A DNA stretch of 64,000 nt from JACKII01 sp965222315 (GCA_965222315.1 OZ244951.1:434001-498000), one strand, 5' to 3'; numbered from the stretch's first letter, positions 49,062 to 60,566 are shown. Notes: a model not told the origin generated them from the letters alone. Made by a program: numbers and translations.

Positions 49062-52000
49062 TCAGGCTTTAACAATCTCACCCAGCGCTGCGAGCCCTAC
49101 ACCTACCCCCATTTTATCGAAGGCTTTGCGTGCATTGGCTACGGCAGTCTCTGCTTCGTTGAAACGGCGCGATGCACGCAATAATTTCGAAATCACTACC
49201 TGTGTCCAGGCCTCATCAAACCAACATTCTCGACCAAACTGAAGGGAGTGCGCTTCTTGAAGAACCAGTTCTGCCCGTTCAGGGTCGATATCGATCAGTG
49301 TTTCACCTAGGACGCGCAGCGCAATGCTTTGCGCCCACGGCTGGCCTTCTGCCACTGCTACAGCAGTACGACAGTCTTCGAGCGCAGGCTCGTTTCGGAT
49401 CAGTTGCAATTGTGCGCGGTATGCTTTGAAAGCGCCGTAGTGAAAGCTGGTGCCAATCTGGTCCGCAAGCGTCAGGCAACGGTCCAGATCAACCTCAGCA
49501 GCAGCCAATTCGTGAGCCTGTAAAAGCGCCTGACCGCGCCAGCCGTGAGCGACATAGACCCTGAACAGGTCATTGGCTTCGTGCGAAAGATCAATGGCGC
49601 GCTCGAAATCAGGTTCTGCTTCTTCAATTCTCCCGCACCACCCCAGAACAACCCCTCTGTTAAATGCGCAGGCAGCTTGAGTCGGCAGTTGCTTGAGCTT
49701 GTCGGCCAAACGAACCGCTTCGTCAGCGGCAGCTTTCGCCTTGTCGAATTCACCGCTGATACCATAGCTAAAGGCTAGGACGCTCGTGATCTCCGCCTGC
49801 TCCAGTGTGTTGCCGAGGGCAGCCATCTGTGCAGCGTTGCGACGGGCAAAGCGGATTGCGAGCCGGGGCGCCCCTTGGATCGCATGAATCTTGGCTAGCA
49901 GATTGCCAGCTTCGGCTGCCACTACTGCCGCGCCTGGCGTAGTTTCTGCCCGCTCATAGGAATGAGTTGCATCAAGAATTGCCGACTCGAAATCGCCAAG
50001 CATGTAGTGCAGCCAGCCCGATCGGAAATCGATCTCCGCAAGGAGGCTTGCATCACCCAAAGTATCGACCGCATCCCGGATAGCGGAAAGGTCTTCCAAG
50101 TCTCCCAGCATTGCAGCCTTCTCGCCCGGTACGCCCGCTCGACGAACCAAAGTCTCAGCCTCCATGCGGATGCCATAGTCTAATTCTGCCGCAGCATCAG
50201 CGGCTTCGGTAAAGCGTACCCGTGCTTCTGTATTGGCATAACGAGCTAATGCTCGTTCTGCTGCCTGCATGGCGTAGGGATAAGCTGCGTCGAACTCTCC
50301 TGCCTCCCGCCAATGGAACGACAATATCTCAGGCGTCCGCTCGACAATATCAGGTCGCACACCTTCTATCGCCTTGGCTGCTTTCCGGTGCAACATCTGC
50401 CGCCTGCCGCGCAGCATAGCTGAATAGGCGGTTTCCTGGAGTAGTGTGTGTCGAAATACATAGGTTTCGTGCGGTGCGTGGCCGCGTGTATAGAGCAATT
50501 CGGAATTGATTAGTTCAGAAAGCGAGCGTTCCATCCGGCGCGCATCTAGGTCCATCATTGTCTGCAGCATATCCGCGGCGAAGCTGCGGCCCAGCACTGC
50601 AGCGTACTGAACCACCTCCTTGACAGGTCCAAGCCGATCTAGGCGCGCCATCAATGAGTCCTGGAGTGTATCCGGAATCGCAAAATCAGGGAGTACTTGG
50701 CCGTCTGGTTTGTCCGAATTTTGATCGAGTAAGCCAGATTCCAGCACCGACTTCGTGATCTCTTCCACGAAGAGCGGCACACCGTCGGACTTTTCCCAAA
50801 TCTGCTGCTGCACCGCAGACGGCAGCGGATCACCCGCCACCCGGATCATTAGTGCTGCTGCGCTTTCCCGGTCCAGTCGGTTCAGCTTAAGGCGCGTTAC
50901 CGGCGAATTCTTCAATAAGGCAGGCTCTAATCCCTGCCGGTGGGTCACAAGGATCAGGTGCGGCAGTCGCTGAGCCCGTTCAATCTGGTCTGCCAGCATC
51001 TCTTCAGAACTTGGGTCAACCCAGTGGGCATCCTCGACGATAGTAAGAACCGGCCCATCCTGACATAAACCTTCTAACTGGTTGGTCAGCAGTTCCAGAA
51101 TGGCCGTCTTGCGTTCCTCTGGTTCCATATCCATGCGGGGATAACGGTGATCTGTCGGCACGCCGCAAAGGAATCCTAGCAGAGGCACTGCATGCCGCGG
51201 CGGAATGCCGGGAACCAATAGCTTCTCCAGCTTCTCCAGTTTTTGCTCCGTGGTATCTACTCTCTCTAGACCGGCAGCCCGGGCCAGCTGGCTTGCCAGT
51301 ACTTGAAAAGCGGAGTTGCTGTAAAAGGGCGAGCATTCGTAGAGCAGAAGGGCCGTCGCCTCTTTGACCAGGGTTCGCCGCAGGCTTTGGATCAGATGGG
51401 ATTTTCCAACTCCAGGCTCGCCGGAAACCAACACCGTTTGCCCTTGACCTGCCGCGGCCGTGCGCCACAGGTCCATTATCGTGTCCAGTTCTTTCTCTCG
51501 TCCCACCAGAGGCCGGTCGTCAATTTGGGAGGAGTTGACAAAGCGGCTGGCATTCTCAGCCTCGTTTTCCACCAAATAGGCCCGCATCTTGTCGCCAAAG
51601 CCCTTGAGATCTTGCGGGCCGAGGTCATTCAAGTCGAACAGGTTGCCAAGCAAGCGGCGGGTATTGTGGCTGATGAGGATCTGATCGGGCGCCGCGAGCC
51701 CTTGGAGCCTCGCAGCGCGGTTTGGTGTGTCGCCGACGGCGGCGTCCGCCTCTGCGTTGCCTTGAGCAATAAAATCACCGATCACCGTCAGGCCCGTATC
51801 GATGCCAATTCTGGTTGAGAGCCTCGCGCGCCGTTGCTCACCGAGTTCATGTACTGCTGCACGCAGGGCTAGTGCAGCCCGCGTGGCACGTTCAGCCTCG
51901 CCCTCCAATGTTTGTGGGTAGCCGAAGTAGGCTAGCACTCCGTCGCCTACCAACCGGGCAACATAGCCGCCAAAGGTTTCGATCACATCACTGCATGCGG

Positions 52001-52358
52001 CGTGGTAATCGGCGATCAGTTCAAACATGTCTTCGGGATCATCAGCTGCTGCAGTCATGGCGGTGGAGCCGACCATATCGCAGAAAAGCACTGTTACTTG
52101 CCGCCGCTCTCCCGCTGGCAGGCCGGTCGGCATTGCTGGAGCCCTCGTCGACGCTTGGACGTTGCCACCCTCTTGACCGGCTCTTAGGTTGCCGATGGCT
52201 TTTAACAAGCGCTTCCTATGGCCGAAGGATACCGAAAGTTCGCGCAGGTCATCCTCATTCAGATCGACCAGAACCTCCAGATCAATATCATTCTCTTCGA
52301 AAAGGGCCGCGTATTGGCTAAGGCCTTGGCGCTCGAGCCACGCGCCGACATCCGACAA
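49062..52358 (-). CDS. SAM domain-adenylate/guanylate cyclase-AAA ATPase-TPR signalling protein
   Basis: About 1098 residues. The start is probably TTG 52358, since GGAGG ends 9 nt upstream; a TTG three codons earlier abuts the GGAGG directly. Order: SAM domain (1-60); class III nucleotide cyclase (about 85-260) with metal Asp in LFCDMVGST (about 94) and VGDGVLAYFG (about 139), and transition-state Asn/Arg in TPNRAARLQ; STAND/AAA ATPase with Walker A VSGEPGVGKSHL (about 317) and VEDAHWVDPSSEE; then about 400 residues of TPR-like helices. The usual purine-selecting Lys two residues before LVGD is Arg (VARLVGD), so its nucleotide preference is uncertain. Soluble. Codons are less GC-rich than the local average. 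Confidence 0.87.
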   Translation of the reverse strand: MSDVGAWLERQGLSQYAALFEENDIDLEVLVDLNEDDLRELSVSFGHRKRLLKAIGNLRAGQEGGNVQASTRAPAMPTGLPAGERRQVTVLFCDMVGSTAMTAAADDPEDMFELIADYHAACSDVIETFGGYVARLVGDGVLAYFGYPQTLEGEAERATRAALALRAAVHELGEQRRARLSTRIGIDTGLTVIGDFIAQGNAEADAAVGDTPNRAARLQGLAAPDQILISHNTRRLLGNLFDLNDLGPQDLKGFGDKMRAYLVENEAENASRFVNSSQIDDRPLVGREKELDTIMDLWRTAAAGQGQTVLVSGEPGVGKSHLIQSLRRTLVKEATALLLYECSPFYSNSAFQVLASQLARAAGLERVDTTEQKLEKLEKLLVPGIPPRHAVPLLGFLCGVPTDHRYPRMDMEPEERKTAILELLTNQLEGLCQDGPVLTIVEDAHWVDPSSEEMLADQIERAQRLPHLILVTHRQGLEPALLKNSPVTRLKLNRLDRESAAALMIRVAGDPLPSAVQQQIWEKSDGVPLFVEEITKSVLESGLLDQNSDKPDGQVLPDFAIPDTLQDSLMARLDRLGPVKEVVQYAAVLGRSFAADMLQTMMDLDARRMERSLSELINSELLYTRGHAPHETYVFRHTLLQETAYSAMLRGRRQMLHRKAAKAIEGVRPDIVERTPEILSFHWREAGEFDAAYPYAMQAAERALARYANTEARVRFTEAADAAAELDYGIRMEAETLVRRAGVPGEKAAMLGDLEDLSAIRDAVDTLGDASLLAEIDFRSGWLHYMLGDFESAILDATHSYERAETTPGAAVVAAEAGNLLAKIHAIQGAPRLAIRFARRNAAQMAALGNTLEQAEITSVLAFSYGISGEFDKAKAAADEAVRLADKLKQLPTQAACAFNRGVVLGWCGRIEEAEPDFERAIDLSHEANDLFRVYVAHGWRGQALLQAHELAAAEVDLDRCLTLADQIGTSFHYGAFKAYRAQLQLIRNEPALEDCRTAVAVAEGQPWAQSIALRVLGETLIDIDPERAELVLQEAHSLQFGRECWFDEAWTQVVISKLLRASRRFNEAETAVANARKAFDKMGVGVGLAALGEIVKA

Positions 52359-52507
52359 GTGCTTCAACCTCCGCTAGGGTAGCGCCTTTTCCAGCCGTGC
52401 CCGTTATACTCTGACTGACTTAGGTTAGATACGGCACTTCCGATCAAGTCATATTTCTTATCAGATCAATGGGCTAGTTCCTACGACAAGTTAAAGGAGG
52501 ATACAGA

Positions 52508-53299
52508 ATGCGGGCGTTAATAACTGGCGCGAGCCCTGGCATAGGCGGCGCCGCTTGCAGGAAATTGGTACAAGCCTCGCTAGCGCGCGGCCAGAAACCT
52601 TCCATCGCAGCGTGCGAAGTGCAGGAGACAGACGATGCACTGGCATTGGTCGATGAACTGAAAGGCATGGGGGCGGATGCTCGCCTGTTTACCGGTGACC
52701 TGGCCGATCCTGACGTACCGGCACGATTGGTGGGCGAGGCTGTGTCGGCATTCGGCGGGCTGGACGCGATAGTGTCCAATGCTGGAGTTACTTCTCCAGC
52801 ACCTTTGGCAGAGTTGACGGTTGAGGCCTGGGACAAGGTGATAAATATCAACCTGCGTGGTGGCTGGTTGCTGGCGAAGGCGGCCTATCCGCATTTAAAA
52901 GAAAGCCGCGGTGGCATTGTCCTGATCGCCAGCATGTCCGGGATGAGGCCGCACCGTGGAATGGGCGCATACAGCCCCTCTAAGGCGGGCACGATCATCC
53001 TGGGCGAGACGTTGGCGCTGGAGTGGGCGGCGGATGGTATCCGGGTCAACATCGTTTCGCCTGGTATGATCCGAACGCCGCTGACTGAGACTACCTACCG
53101 CGACAACGCTATTGCGAGCGCGCGGACGGCACTGGTACCAACAGGGCGCATTGGCCGACCGGAAGATATCGCAAACGCCATTGCATTCTTTCTATCACCG
53201 GAGGCGGATTACATCACCGGTCAGAATTTGTGTGTGGATGGGGCATTCAGTTCTGCTATTTTAGCGCAGATGCCCGGCTTACCGACGAGCGGGGCGTAA
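52508..53299 (+). CDS. SDR family oxidoreductase
   Basis: 263 residues, fixed by AAAGGAGG before ATG 52508. Motifs: ITGASPGIGGAA (cofactor loop; Pro in place of the common Ser/Arg), VSNAGVTSP, SMSG (Ser), Tyr-x3-Lys in AYSPSKAGTI, and PGMIRTPLTE. YITGQNLCVDGAFSSA is the C-terminal segment. It resembles FabG-type reductases; substrate unknown. Divergent from the cyclase gene (149 bp). A 12-bp-stem hairpin follows the stop. Confidence 0.85.
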   Translation: MRALITGASPGIGGAACRKLVQASLARGQKPSIAACEVQETDDALALVDELKGMGADARLFTGDLADPDVPARLVGEAVSAFGGLDAIVSNAGVTSPAPLAELTVEAWDKVININLRGGWLLAKAAYPHLKESRGGIVLIASMSGMRPHRGMGAYSPSKAGTIILGETLALEWAADGIRVNIVSPGMIRTPLTETTYRDNAIASARTALVPTGRIGRPEDIANAIAFFLSPEADYITGQNLCVDGAFSSAILAQMPGLPTSGA

Positions 53300-53308
53300 T
53301 GAAACGTG

Positions 53309-53348
53309 CCCGCCAAAGGTGGCCTGGGCAGAGGCAACCTTTGGCGGG
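53309..53348 (+). terminator. strong hairpin downstream of the SDR gene
   Basis: CCCGCCAAAGGT (53309-53320) and ACCTTTGGCGGG (53337-53348) form a perfect 12-bp stem with a 16-nt loop, 9 bp past the stop. There is no T-run. It probably ends transcription or stabilises the mRNA 3' end, and would also face the converging small gene. Confidence 0.5.
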
Positions 53349-53391
53349 TTGCAGAGCGAGAGTAACGTTCGCCAGAGAAATCGTATTTTAT

Positions 53392-53550
53392 TTAGATGAA
53401 ATAGATTACTAGAGCAATAAGAGCGACGGCTCCAATAATAGATCCGACCACCGGATATATTCCGCCGCGCAATGGTGTGGCGCGGTGTGGCCGCTTTATT
53501 TTTTCATCGAGCGTATGTGCCTCCTTATTTTCGGGTCTTACGTCGCTCAT
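53392..53550 (-). CDS. 52-residue single-helix membrane protein
   Basis: ATG 53550 follows AAGGA at about 8 nt; an in-frame ATG 33 bp upstream exists but has a weaker site. The protein has a charged N-terminus (SDVRPENKEAHTLDEKIKRPHR) and a C-terminal hydrophobic helix (VVGSIIGAVALIALVIYFI), a C-tail-anchored type. No family was recognised. Codons are AT-richer than average. It converges with the SDR gene. Confidence 0.6.
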   Translation of the reverse strand: MSDVRPENKEAHTLDEKIKRPHRATPLRGGIYPVVGSIIGAVALIALVIYFI

Positions 53551-53704
53551 ATCAATATCCTTTCGTTGGTGTGAGTTTTTCACCTAAACCCGACCCATAA
53601 TATTTCTAGTCACGATAACGTGTGGCGAGGGACATCTCGCGGTTTGCATTGGAACGTCGGCTTTGTAAGTTTGCGGTTCGATCAATCTGTCGGAGTCTCA
53701 TTCC

Positions 53705-55105
53705 ATGCCCATCGCTGCCAGGGCCGCTGCGATACAGCGTGCCACAGCTTTTGTTGACGATGGCCGATTTGAGGCCGATCTCGCCGCCCGTGTTGCCGTC
53801 CCGACGGAAAGCCAGGTGCCGGAGCGGTTTAAAGAGCTGGGACGCTACCAACGCGACCTGATGGCCCCGGCTTTTGAAAGCATGGGATTCGAAAACGTAA
53901 CCCTCGATAATCCGGTAGCAGGCCGGGGCCCGGTGCTCGTAGCCAGCCGGATCGAGGATCCATCGCTCCCGACCGTACTTCTTTACGGTCATGGCGATGT
54001 GGTCCGATCAGTGGGAAGTGAGTGGGAGAACGGACGCGATCCCTATATAACCAGCCGCGAGGGTGACCGGCTCTACGGACGCGGCGTAGTCGACAACAAG
54101 GGACAACACACACTCGCCATGCTGGCGCTTGAGGCGGTCCTGGCGGAGCGCAGCCGGCTCGGCTTCAACGCCAAGTTCATGATAGAGACCGGAGAAGAAC
54201 AGGGCTCGCCTGGGCTGGACGCGCTGCTGCAGCAGCACAACGAAGTATTCCAGGCGGATGCGTTTTTGGGGTTTGACGGCCCGCGCAAGTCCTTCAGTCG
54301 GTTGGACCTGAACCTGGGCTGTCGCGGCGGCGTATTTTTTTCGCTGGTTGTCGACCTGGAGCGGTCAGGCGGTCTGCATTCTGGGCATTTTGGCGGCGTA
54401 CTGCCGGACGCCGCCATCATCCTGGCCCAGGCCTTGGCGACCATTACAACGCCGAAGGGCCGCATCCTTTTGGAAGATTGGCTCCCGAAGCATGTGCCGA
54501 ACTCGGTTCGTGCCGCCTGCCATGACATTATCGCCGATCCGGTCGAGGGTATGCCGCAGCCGGATCCAGAATGGGGCTTCACTGAGCTTTCCGAGCACGA
54601 AAAGGTTCTGGCGTGGACAAGCTTCATCGTGCTGGCGATGAGCGCCGGTAACCCAGACAATCCCGTCAACGCCGTTCCAAGCTATGCAAAGGCTACCTGC
54701 CAGATTCGCCATACGGTGGATGTACCGGCGGAGGTGTTTGTTCCGGCGTTGCGGACGCATTTGGACGCCCACGGATTCGAAGATATAGCTATCGACACGA
54801 ATATCGGGCGCGATCAGTTTTTGGCTAGCCGCACCGATCCAGACGACCCGTGGGTGCAGCACTTCCGACAATCAATTATTGAGACGACTGGGGAAGAGCC
54901 GAACATCTTGCCGTCGTCATCCGGCTCCAACCCGTCAGAGATTTTCAAGGCGCGGTTGGGCGTACCGGTTGTCTGGTTCCCTTCAAGCTATGCCGGTTGC
55001 AATCAACATGGCGCGAACGAGCATGGCCTAGTTAGTCTGTTCCGCGAAGGTATACAGGCAGCGACCGGCATATTTTGGGACTTGGGTTCAGATGCCTGGC
55101 CATGA
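53705..55105 (+). CDS. M20 family metallopeptidase
   Basis: 466 residues. Zinc-site blocks: LLYGHGDVV (His/Asp), GRGVVDNKGQ (bridging Asp), IETGEEQGSPG (general base Glu and Glu ligand), GFDGPRKSFSR, and the C-terminal His in NQHGANEHG. The length and sequence fit dipeptidase/acetylornithine-deacetylase-like M20 enzymes; substrate unknown. Cytosolic. It is adjacent without any gap to the converging MarR gene (TGA followed directly by TTA). Confidence 0.88.
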   Translation: MPIAARAAAIQRATAFVDDGRFEADLAARVAVPTESQVPERFKELGRYQRDLMAPAFESMGFENVTLDNPVAGRGPVLVASRIEDPSLPTVLLYGHGDVVRSVGSEWENGRDPYITSREGDRLYGRGVVDNKGQHTLAMLALEAVLAERSRLGFNAKFMIETGEEQGSPGLDALLQQHNEVFQADAFLGFDGPRKSFSRLDLNLGCRGGVFFSLVVDLERSGGLHSGHFGGVLPDAAIILAQALATITTPKGRILLEDWLPKHVPNSVRAACHDIIADPVEGMPQPDPEWGFTELSEHEKVLAWTSFIVLAMSAGNPDNPVNAVPSYAKATCQIRHTVDVPAEVFVPALRTHLDAHGFEDIAIDTNIGRDQFLASRTDPDDPWVQHFRQSIIETTGEEPNILPSSSGSNPSEIFKARLGVPVVWFPSSYAGCNQHGANEHGLVSLFREGIQAATGIFWDLGSDAWP

Positions 55106-55594
55106 TTACTTGGGCGAAAGCGTTTGGGTCCGCTGAGCGCCATAGCCTTCCATCTCTGCTGCCCGTCGCAGCAGGTCCAACAGAAGTTCATGTTGGTGAG
55201 GTCCAACCGCCTTCAGCATCTGCGCCTGGACGCTCTGCCAGATAGGGACGGCCTCCTTGATTTTGGCAAGACCGGCATCGGTAACAGTGACGACGCGGCT
55301 GCGTCGGGACTCTCCCACTACTTTTTCGATCAGGCCCATTTCCTCAAGCCGCGGCAATGCGCGGGAAAGTGAAGATGGGTCCATCACTGTTTCTTCCGCT
55401 AGTCGGCGGATTGTGATGGGGCCGTGCAAGGCTGCGCTGACCAGGATGGCCAACTGGGTGGATTTTAGTCCCAAGGACTCGGTCGCGTGATCAAAGATCG
55501 ACGTTGCAACCCGGGATGCTTTGCGTAGCGATGTATAGGCACAAGTCTCAAAGACTCCTGCAATTTCGATAGGGTCCAGCGCATGCTTGTTCAT
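55106..55594 (-). CDS. MarR family transcriptional regulator
   Basis: 162 residues. Winged helix: STQLAILVSAALHGPITIRRLAEETVMDPSSLSRALPRLEEMGLIEKVVGESRRSRVVTVTDAGLAKI is the MarR DNA-binding core, with the conserved Asp/Arg wing (RRSRVVTVTDAG). N- and C-terminal helices form the dimer. It probably controls neighbouring genes such as the M20 peptidase; the ligand is unknown. The 103-bp gap upstream to prfC holds no clear dyad. Confidence 0.88.
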   Translation of the reverse strand: MNKHALDPIEIAGVFETCAYTSLRKASRVATSIFDHATESLGLKSTQLAILVSAALHGPITIRRLAEETVMDPSSLSRALPRLEEMGLIEKVVGESRRSRVVTVTDAGLAKIKEAVPIWQSVQAQMLKAVGPHQHELLLDLLRRAAEMEGYGAQRTQTLSPK

Positions 55595-55697
55595 CTGTTG
55601 TGGTTCCGCTCTCTAGGTTCGTTATTGTATTCTGACGTCTCTTACAACCAATAGTGATTATTCAAGCCTATCAGAGCGGTATCTGCAAGTCTTTCTA

Positions 55698-57281
<1,584 letters not shown>

Positions 57282-57421
57282 AAAATCGTCCTCATATCTG
57301 GAGTTCAAGGGGGAGGGGCCAGTCGGCGACCGTGTAGAATTCTCTATGTTCGATATGACGCCGGCCTACCGTTTCCGCAAGAGGCAGGCACAGAACTGCC
57401 GCTGCTGTTATTGCTCGCGTG

Positions 57422-58183
57422 CTATTTCGAGCCTGTGCGCATGATTTCCTCAAACTTGGAGCGGCGGATGGGGACACCGTTCCAAAGATAGATGGGGACA
57501 CCTTTGAATCCGCTGGATTTGAATCGGGCCATTTGCGCGTCGAGACGCGTGACAACCGCCTTGCGCTGATCGGCGGCCGAAACGCACTGCTGCATTTCCA
57601 AATAGGGCGGTGTGCCCACCTGTAAGCGGGAATAATAGTAAGCGGCGATCATCGTTCCGCTCTGCGTGGCGTCCGGGTTCGGCCAAGGCTTGGTCGCCTT
57701 TTCCGTCAGATGCTCTGGTTCCGCAAACGCCCAGTCGGCATAATCGAACCTTTCCGGATCGACCGTCTGCCGTAGGGCGTAGTAAAAGGACTCGATCCGA
57801 CGCCAACTCACCTCCGGCTCCATGCTGGCGGCGCAGGAGTATACAAGAGAGGCTTGGTATCCGTTGCGGATGGCCCGCCGTTTCTGCTCGATCGTGTCAT
57901 ATTTCGTGTCTGGCGGCTTACCGATCATGCCCGGCACTTCGACCAGTTCGATCGCAATTTTGCGCTCGCGAACCATCGTTTCGACCTTGTTGTGCACAGC
58001 CTCAATCGACTGCAGACAATGAGGGCACGACAATGAAAAATACACAGTCAGCGTGTTGGGCGCGTCGCTGGAGCCAACCATGGCGCTGCGCGCAGGCGCA
58101 TCGGCTGCCATGGCCGCGCCTGCCATAAACGATAGGATGGCAGCGAGCAGGCCAAGGGTCAGGGCATTCAACAATCGAGGCAA
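57422..58183 (-). CDS. DsbA-like periplasmic thioredoxin-fold protein
   Basis: About 253 residues from a TTG at 58183; the frame opens to ATG 58318, but those 45 extra residues lack features and overlap a pseudogene. An N-terminal signal peptide (LLNALTLGLLAAILSFMAGAAMA, cut before ADAP) precedes the thioredoxin fold with a Cys-Pro-His-Cys redox motif (SLSCPHCLQS). The C-terminal FKGVPIYLWNGVPI holds the cis-Pro (GVP). DsbA-like proteins oxidise or isomerise disulfides in the periplasm. The N-terminal start is uncertain. Confidence 0.78.
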   Translation of the reverse strand: MPRLLNALTLGLLAAILSFMAGAAMAADAPARSAMVGSSDAPNTLTVYFSLSCPHCLQSIEAVHNKVETMVRERKIAIELVEVPGMIGKPPDTKYDTIEQKRRAIRNGYQASLVYSCAASMEPEVSWRRIESFYYALRQTVDPERFDYADWAFAEPEHLTEKATKPWPNPDATQSGTMIAAYYYSRLQVGTPPYLEMQQCVSAADQRKAVVTRLDAQMARFKSSGFKGVPIYLWNGVPIRRSKFEEIMRTGSK

Positions 58184-58318
58184 GGAGTCGATCCGAGGAG
58201 GGAAGTACAGAGGCAGGGGTATGGATGGCGCGAGTTTAGTCCCTGGAATATGCCTTTGTTCCCCTGTGTTGCCAAGAACGTGACACCAGAGGGCGCGCCG
58301 CCGAATGAATCTTCTCAA

Positions 58319-58603
58319 TATTGGGCGCAGACTATTGTCTTCGTGGCAGAAAGCCGCCTACGCATTGCGAGTATCGTGGCATCAAACGGCCTGACCGTGC
58401 TATCGTCCGCGATTAACTTTTTCGCGATAGATTGCGGCCGCGACGGCAAGTTCGCGCGCGTAGTGGAGCAAGGCTTGATCGAACGGGACATTTTCGTCCG
58501 AATGCCGGACGTCTTCCCGTTGGACCGCTGAATCTCTATCAGCTGCGCCCCGGAACGGGAAATGGCCCTGTTCGAAGCCGCCCTGCCGGGTGCGCTCGCT
58601 TAA
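58319..58603 (+). pseudogene. decayed C-terminal fragment of a HisC-like aminotransferase
   Basis: The frame reads ESRLRIASIVASNGL, then LSSAINFFAIDCGRDGKFARV, then GLIERDIFVRMPDVFPLDR, which has the order and spacing of the C-terminal domain of class I/II PLP aminotransferases. A TGA at 58529-58531 interrupts it. Reading through in the same frame gives ISISCAPEREMALFEAALPG and a natural stop at 58601-58603, the typical end of such proteins. The PLP-binding Lys and the whole large domain are missing, so it cannot function. The upstream limit is approximate. Confidence 0.75.
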
Positions 58604-58616
58604 GCAGAGGCCGCTG

Positions 58617-59129
58617 TCAGCGAATAAACCGCTTCACGTAGTCCGCACCGAGCCCGACGGCCTCATAGTGCTTGCGTGCCGCGTTTACGCGGTCGAACAC
58701 GTCGGTGGAGCCGATCGTATTGCCATCCTCGTCGCAATAGAGCAGGGCGCCCGAATTGTGGAACAGCGTCAGCATGGTGTCGCCTTCATCCACCACCAGG
58801 GTATGTACGTCGCCCGGCGGCTCGAACAGGTAGCTGCCGGCGGTCGCTACCCAGTCGCGCTCCAGATACCGCCAACGCCCGTCAAGCACGAAGCCGTGCA
58901 CCGGAGCCGGGTGACGATGGCGGGAAATAATTCCTGGCTGCGTGACCTTGGTAATGTGCACCCAGTATCCCTGAGAGACATTCAGGCAGAGAGGGCGCGA
59001 CCAGCGGCCGGGGCCATTCGGAACCCATAGGCGTTCGTCTTCTGGCTCTAAGCCGTCTTTCCAAAAGATTTCGTCGAGCATGTCTGGCGGAACCAGGTGG
59101 GAATAGCGTGGAGCAAGGGTGTCGGGCAT
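58617..59129 (-). CDS. cupin protein, 2,4'-dihydroxyacetophenone dioxygenase family
   Basis: 170 residues. Metal ligands are in the first cupin block ISRHRHPAPVHGFVLDGRWRYLERDW and the second PGDVHTLVV. The surrounding TWVP-like WVPNGPGRWSRPLCLNVSQGYWVHI and FGYCDEDGNT-like LLYCDEDGNTIG are those of the 2,4'-dihydroxyacetophenone dioxygenase-like family. The exact substrate is not assignable. Cytosolic, 41 bp upstream of the IS-split gene on the same strand. Confidence 0.82.
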   Translation of the reverse strand: MPDTLAPRYSHLVPPDMLDEIFWKDGLEPEDERLWVPNGPGRWSRPLCLNVSQGYWVHITKVTQPGIISRHRHPAPVHGFVLDGRWRYLERDWVATAGSYLFEPPGDVHTLVVDEGDTMLTLFHNSGALLYCDEDGNTIGSTDVFDRVNAARKHYEAVGLGADYVKRFIR

Positions 59130-60559
59130 AGGGCGGTTCCTTCGTTTCTGACCAGTAGGTCTAGTCGCGGCTAGGCTTCGATCAGTCGGTCGAAAAAGCT
59201 GAACAACTCACCGGATGCGATCAGCTTTTCATGGACATTGTGGTCTTTCCAGCCAGTGATTGCGTGTAGAGTGACGTTCGGCCAGCTTTCAAGATACTCC
59301 GCTTGGACTCTGTCGCCGTAGTTTTCGACCGGGTAAATCAGGTGGATTGGCGGTGGGTGCGGGTGGTTTTTCATAGGCAGCGCCATATCCAGGTCGTAGT
59401 CGCTATAAAGGCGGTTGAAGCGCTTCACTAAAAGACGCGCGCGCTTGTCCTGGACGGCATCAACAAAGGATTGTGTTAGATTGGTCGGTGCGCTGATGCC
59501 AATGATTCCGTTCGGCTCGCTACGCAAGCCCAGACGAATGGCCTCAAACCCACCGGCCGAAACTCCGACGAGATAGAGCCGTTTGCTGCCAAGCTTCGTC
59601 TGTGTTCGGCGGATAAGCCGTTCGAAGACCTCTGGGGGCGATGAGCGATCTGCGCCTTCAGCTAGTGTCCGCAGCGCCCCATCTCGTACGTACAGCGCAG
59701 ACATGTCCCGTGCCGCAAAATACCGGTCCATTAATTCAATGGGCATACCCAAGCTCTTTCGGTAAGCGCCACCAATTAGCACTACCAAGGTGCCCGTATT
59801 GCCGGGTGGGCTTTCCTGGATTTCTGCGATATCGCCTTGGACAATCGGCCGCTTTAGATTGATATTCGTAGTAGTCAGTTCAATCAGGCGGGAACTGCGG
59901 TACCGGCCCGATGATTGCGTCGCTGGGATCGCATCGTTGCCCCTAATTGCCGACAGTAAAGCAAGGCCAAGATAGGCTTGCAAATTGTCGGGTGACAGCC
60001 GCACCACCTCGCGGAAAACAGTTTCTGCTGCGAGGTGGTGACCTAGCGCAGAATGAATATCTCCTTTCATCAAAAGTAGCTGTTGGTCATAGGGCTGGCA
60101 GTCTAAACCAATATTCACTGCATTTAACGCGTCGTCCAAGCGCCCTGCTCGTGTCAGCCATGTGGCTGTGCGGATCGCAAGCTGGCGGAACGGCCCAGGG
60201 TCTGTATCCGTTGACGCTTGAGTTAGACAACTGAGTGCCAACTGAATAGCTCTTTCCGCCGACTCGAAGAAATACAGCGCTTCGGAGTACGCCAGTGCGA
60301 TTGCAACATTTTGCGGATTGGCGTCGAACACCTCCTGCCAGAACATCAGTATCTCATCCGGCGGTAGGGTGGTTTGGACCACGTTTGCCGCCAAAGTCAC
60401 TGACTCGCGAACGTCAGGCCATCGGCTCAGGGCGTCTTTGGCGAGCGTCAGTGACGCTTGGCCATCGCCTTGCTGCAAAGACGTGCGGATGAAGCCTAAG
60501 GCTCCCTGGTGACTGTCTGGCCACGCTTCTGCGACGATCTTCCATTGCTGCTGGGCAGC

Positions 60560-60566
60560 GTCTAGA
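60560..60566. repeat. target-site duplication, left copy
   Basis: GTCTAGA immediately before the IS terminus; its partner is at 61671-61677. Confidence 0.9.

Noticed and set aside
58184..58318. Extra 45 N-terminal codons for the DsbA-like gene
   Set aside because: They precede the signal peptide, lack features and overlap the aminotransferase relic, so they are left out of the call, though not excluded.
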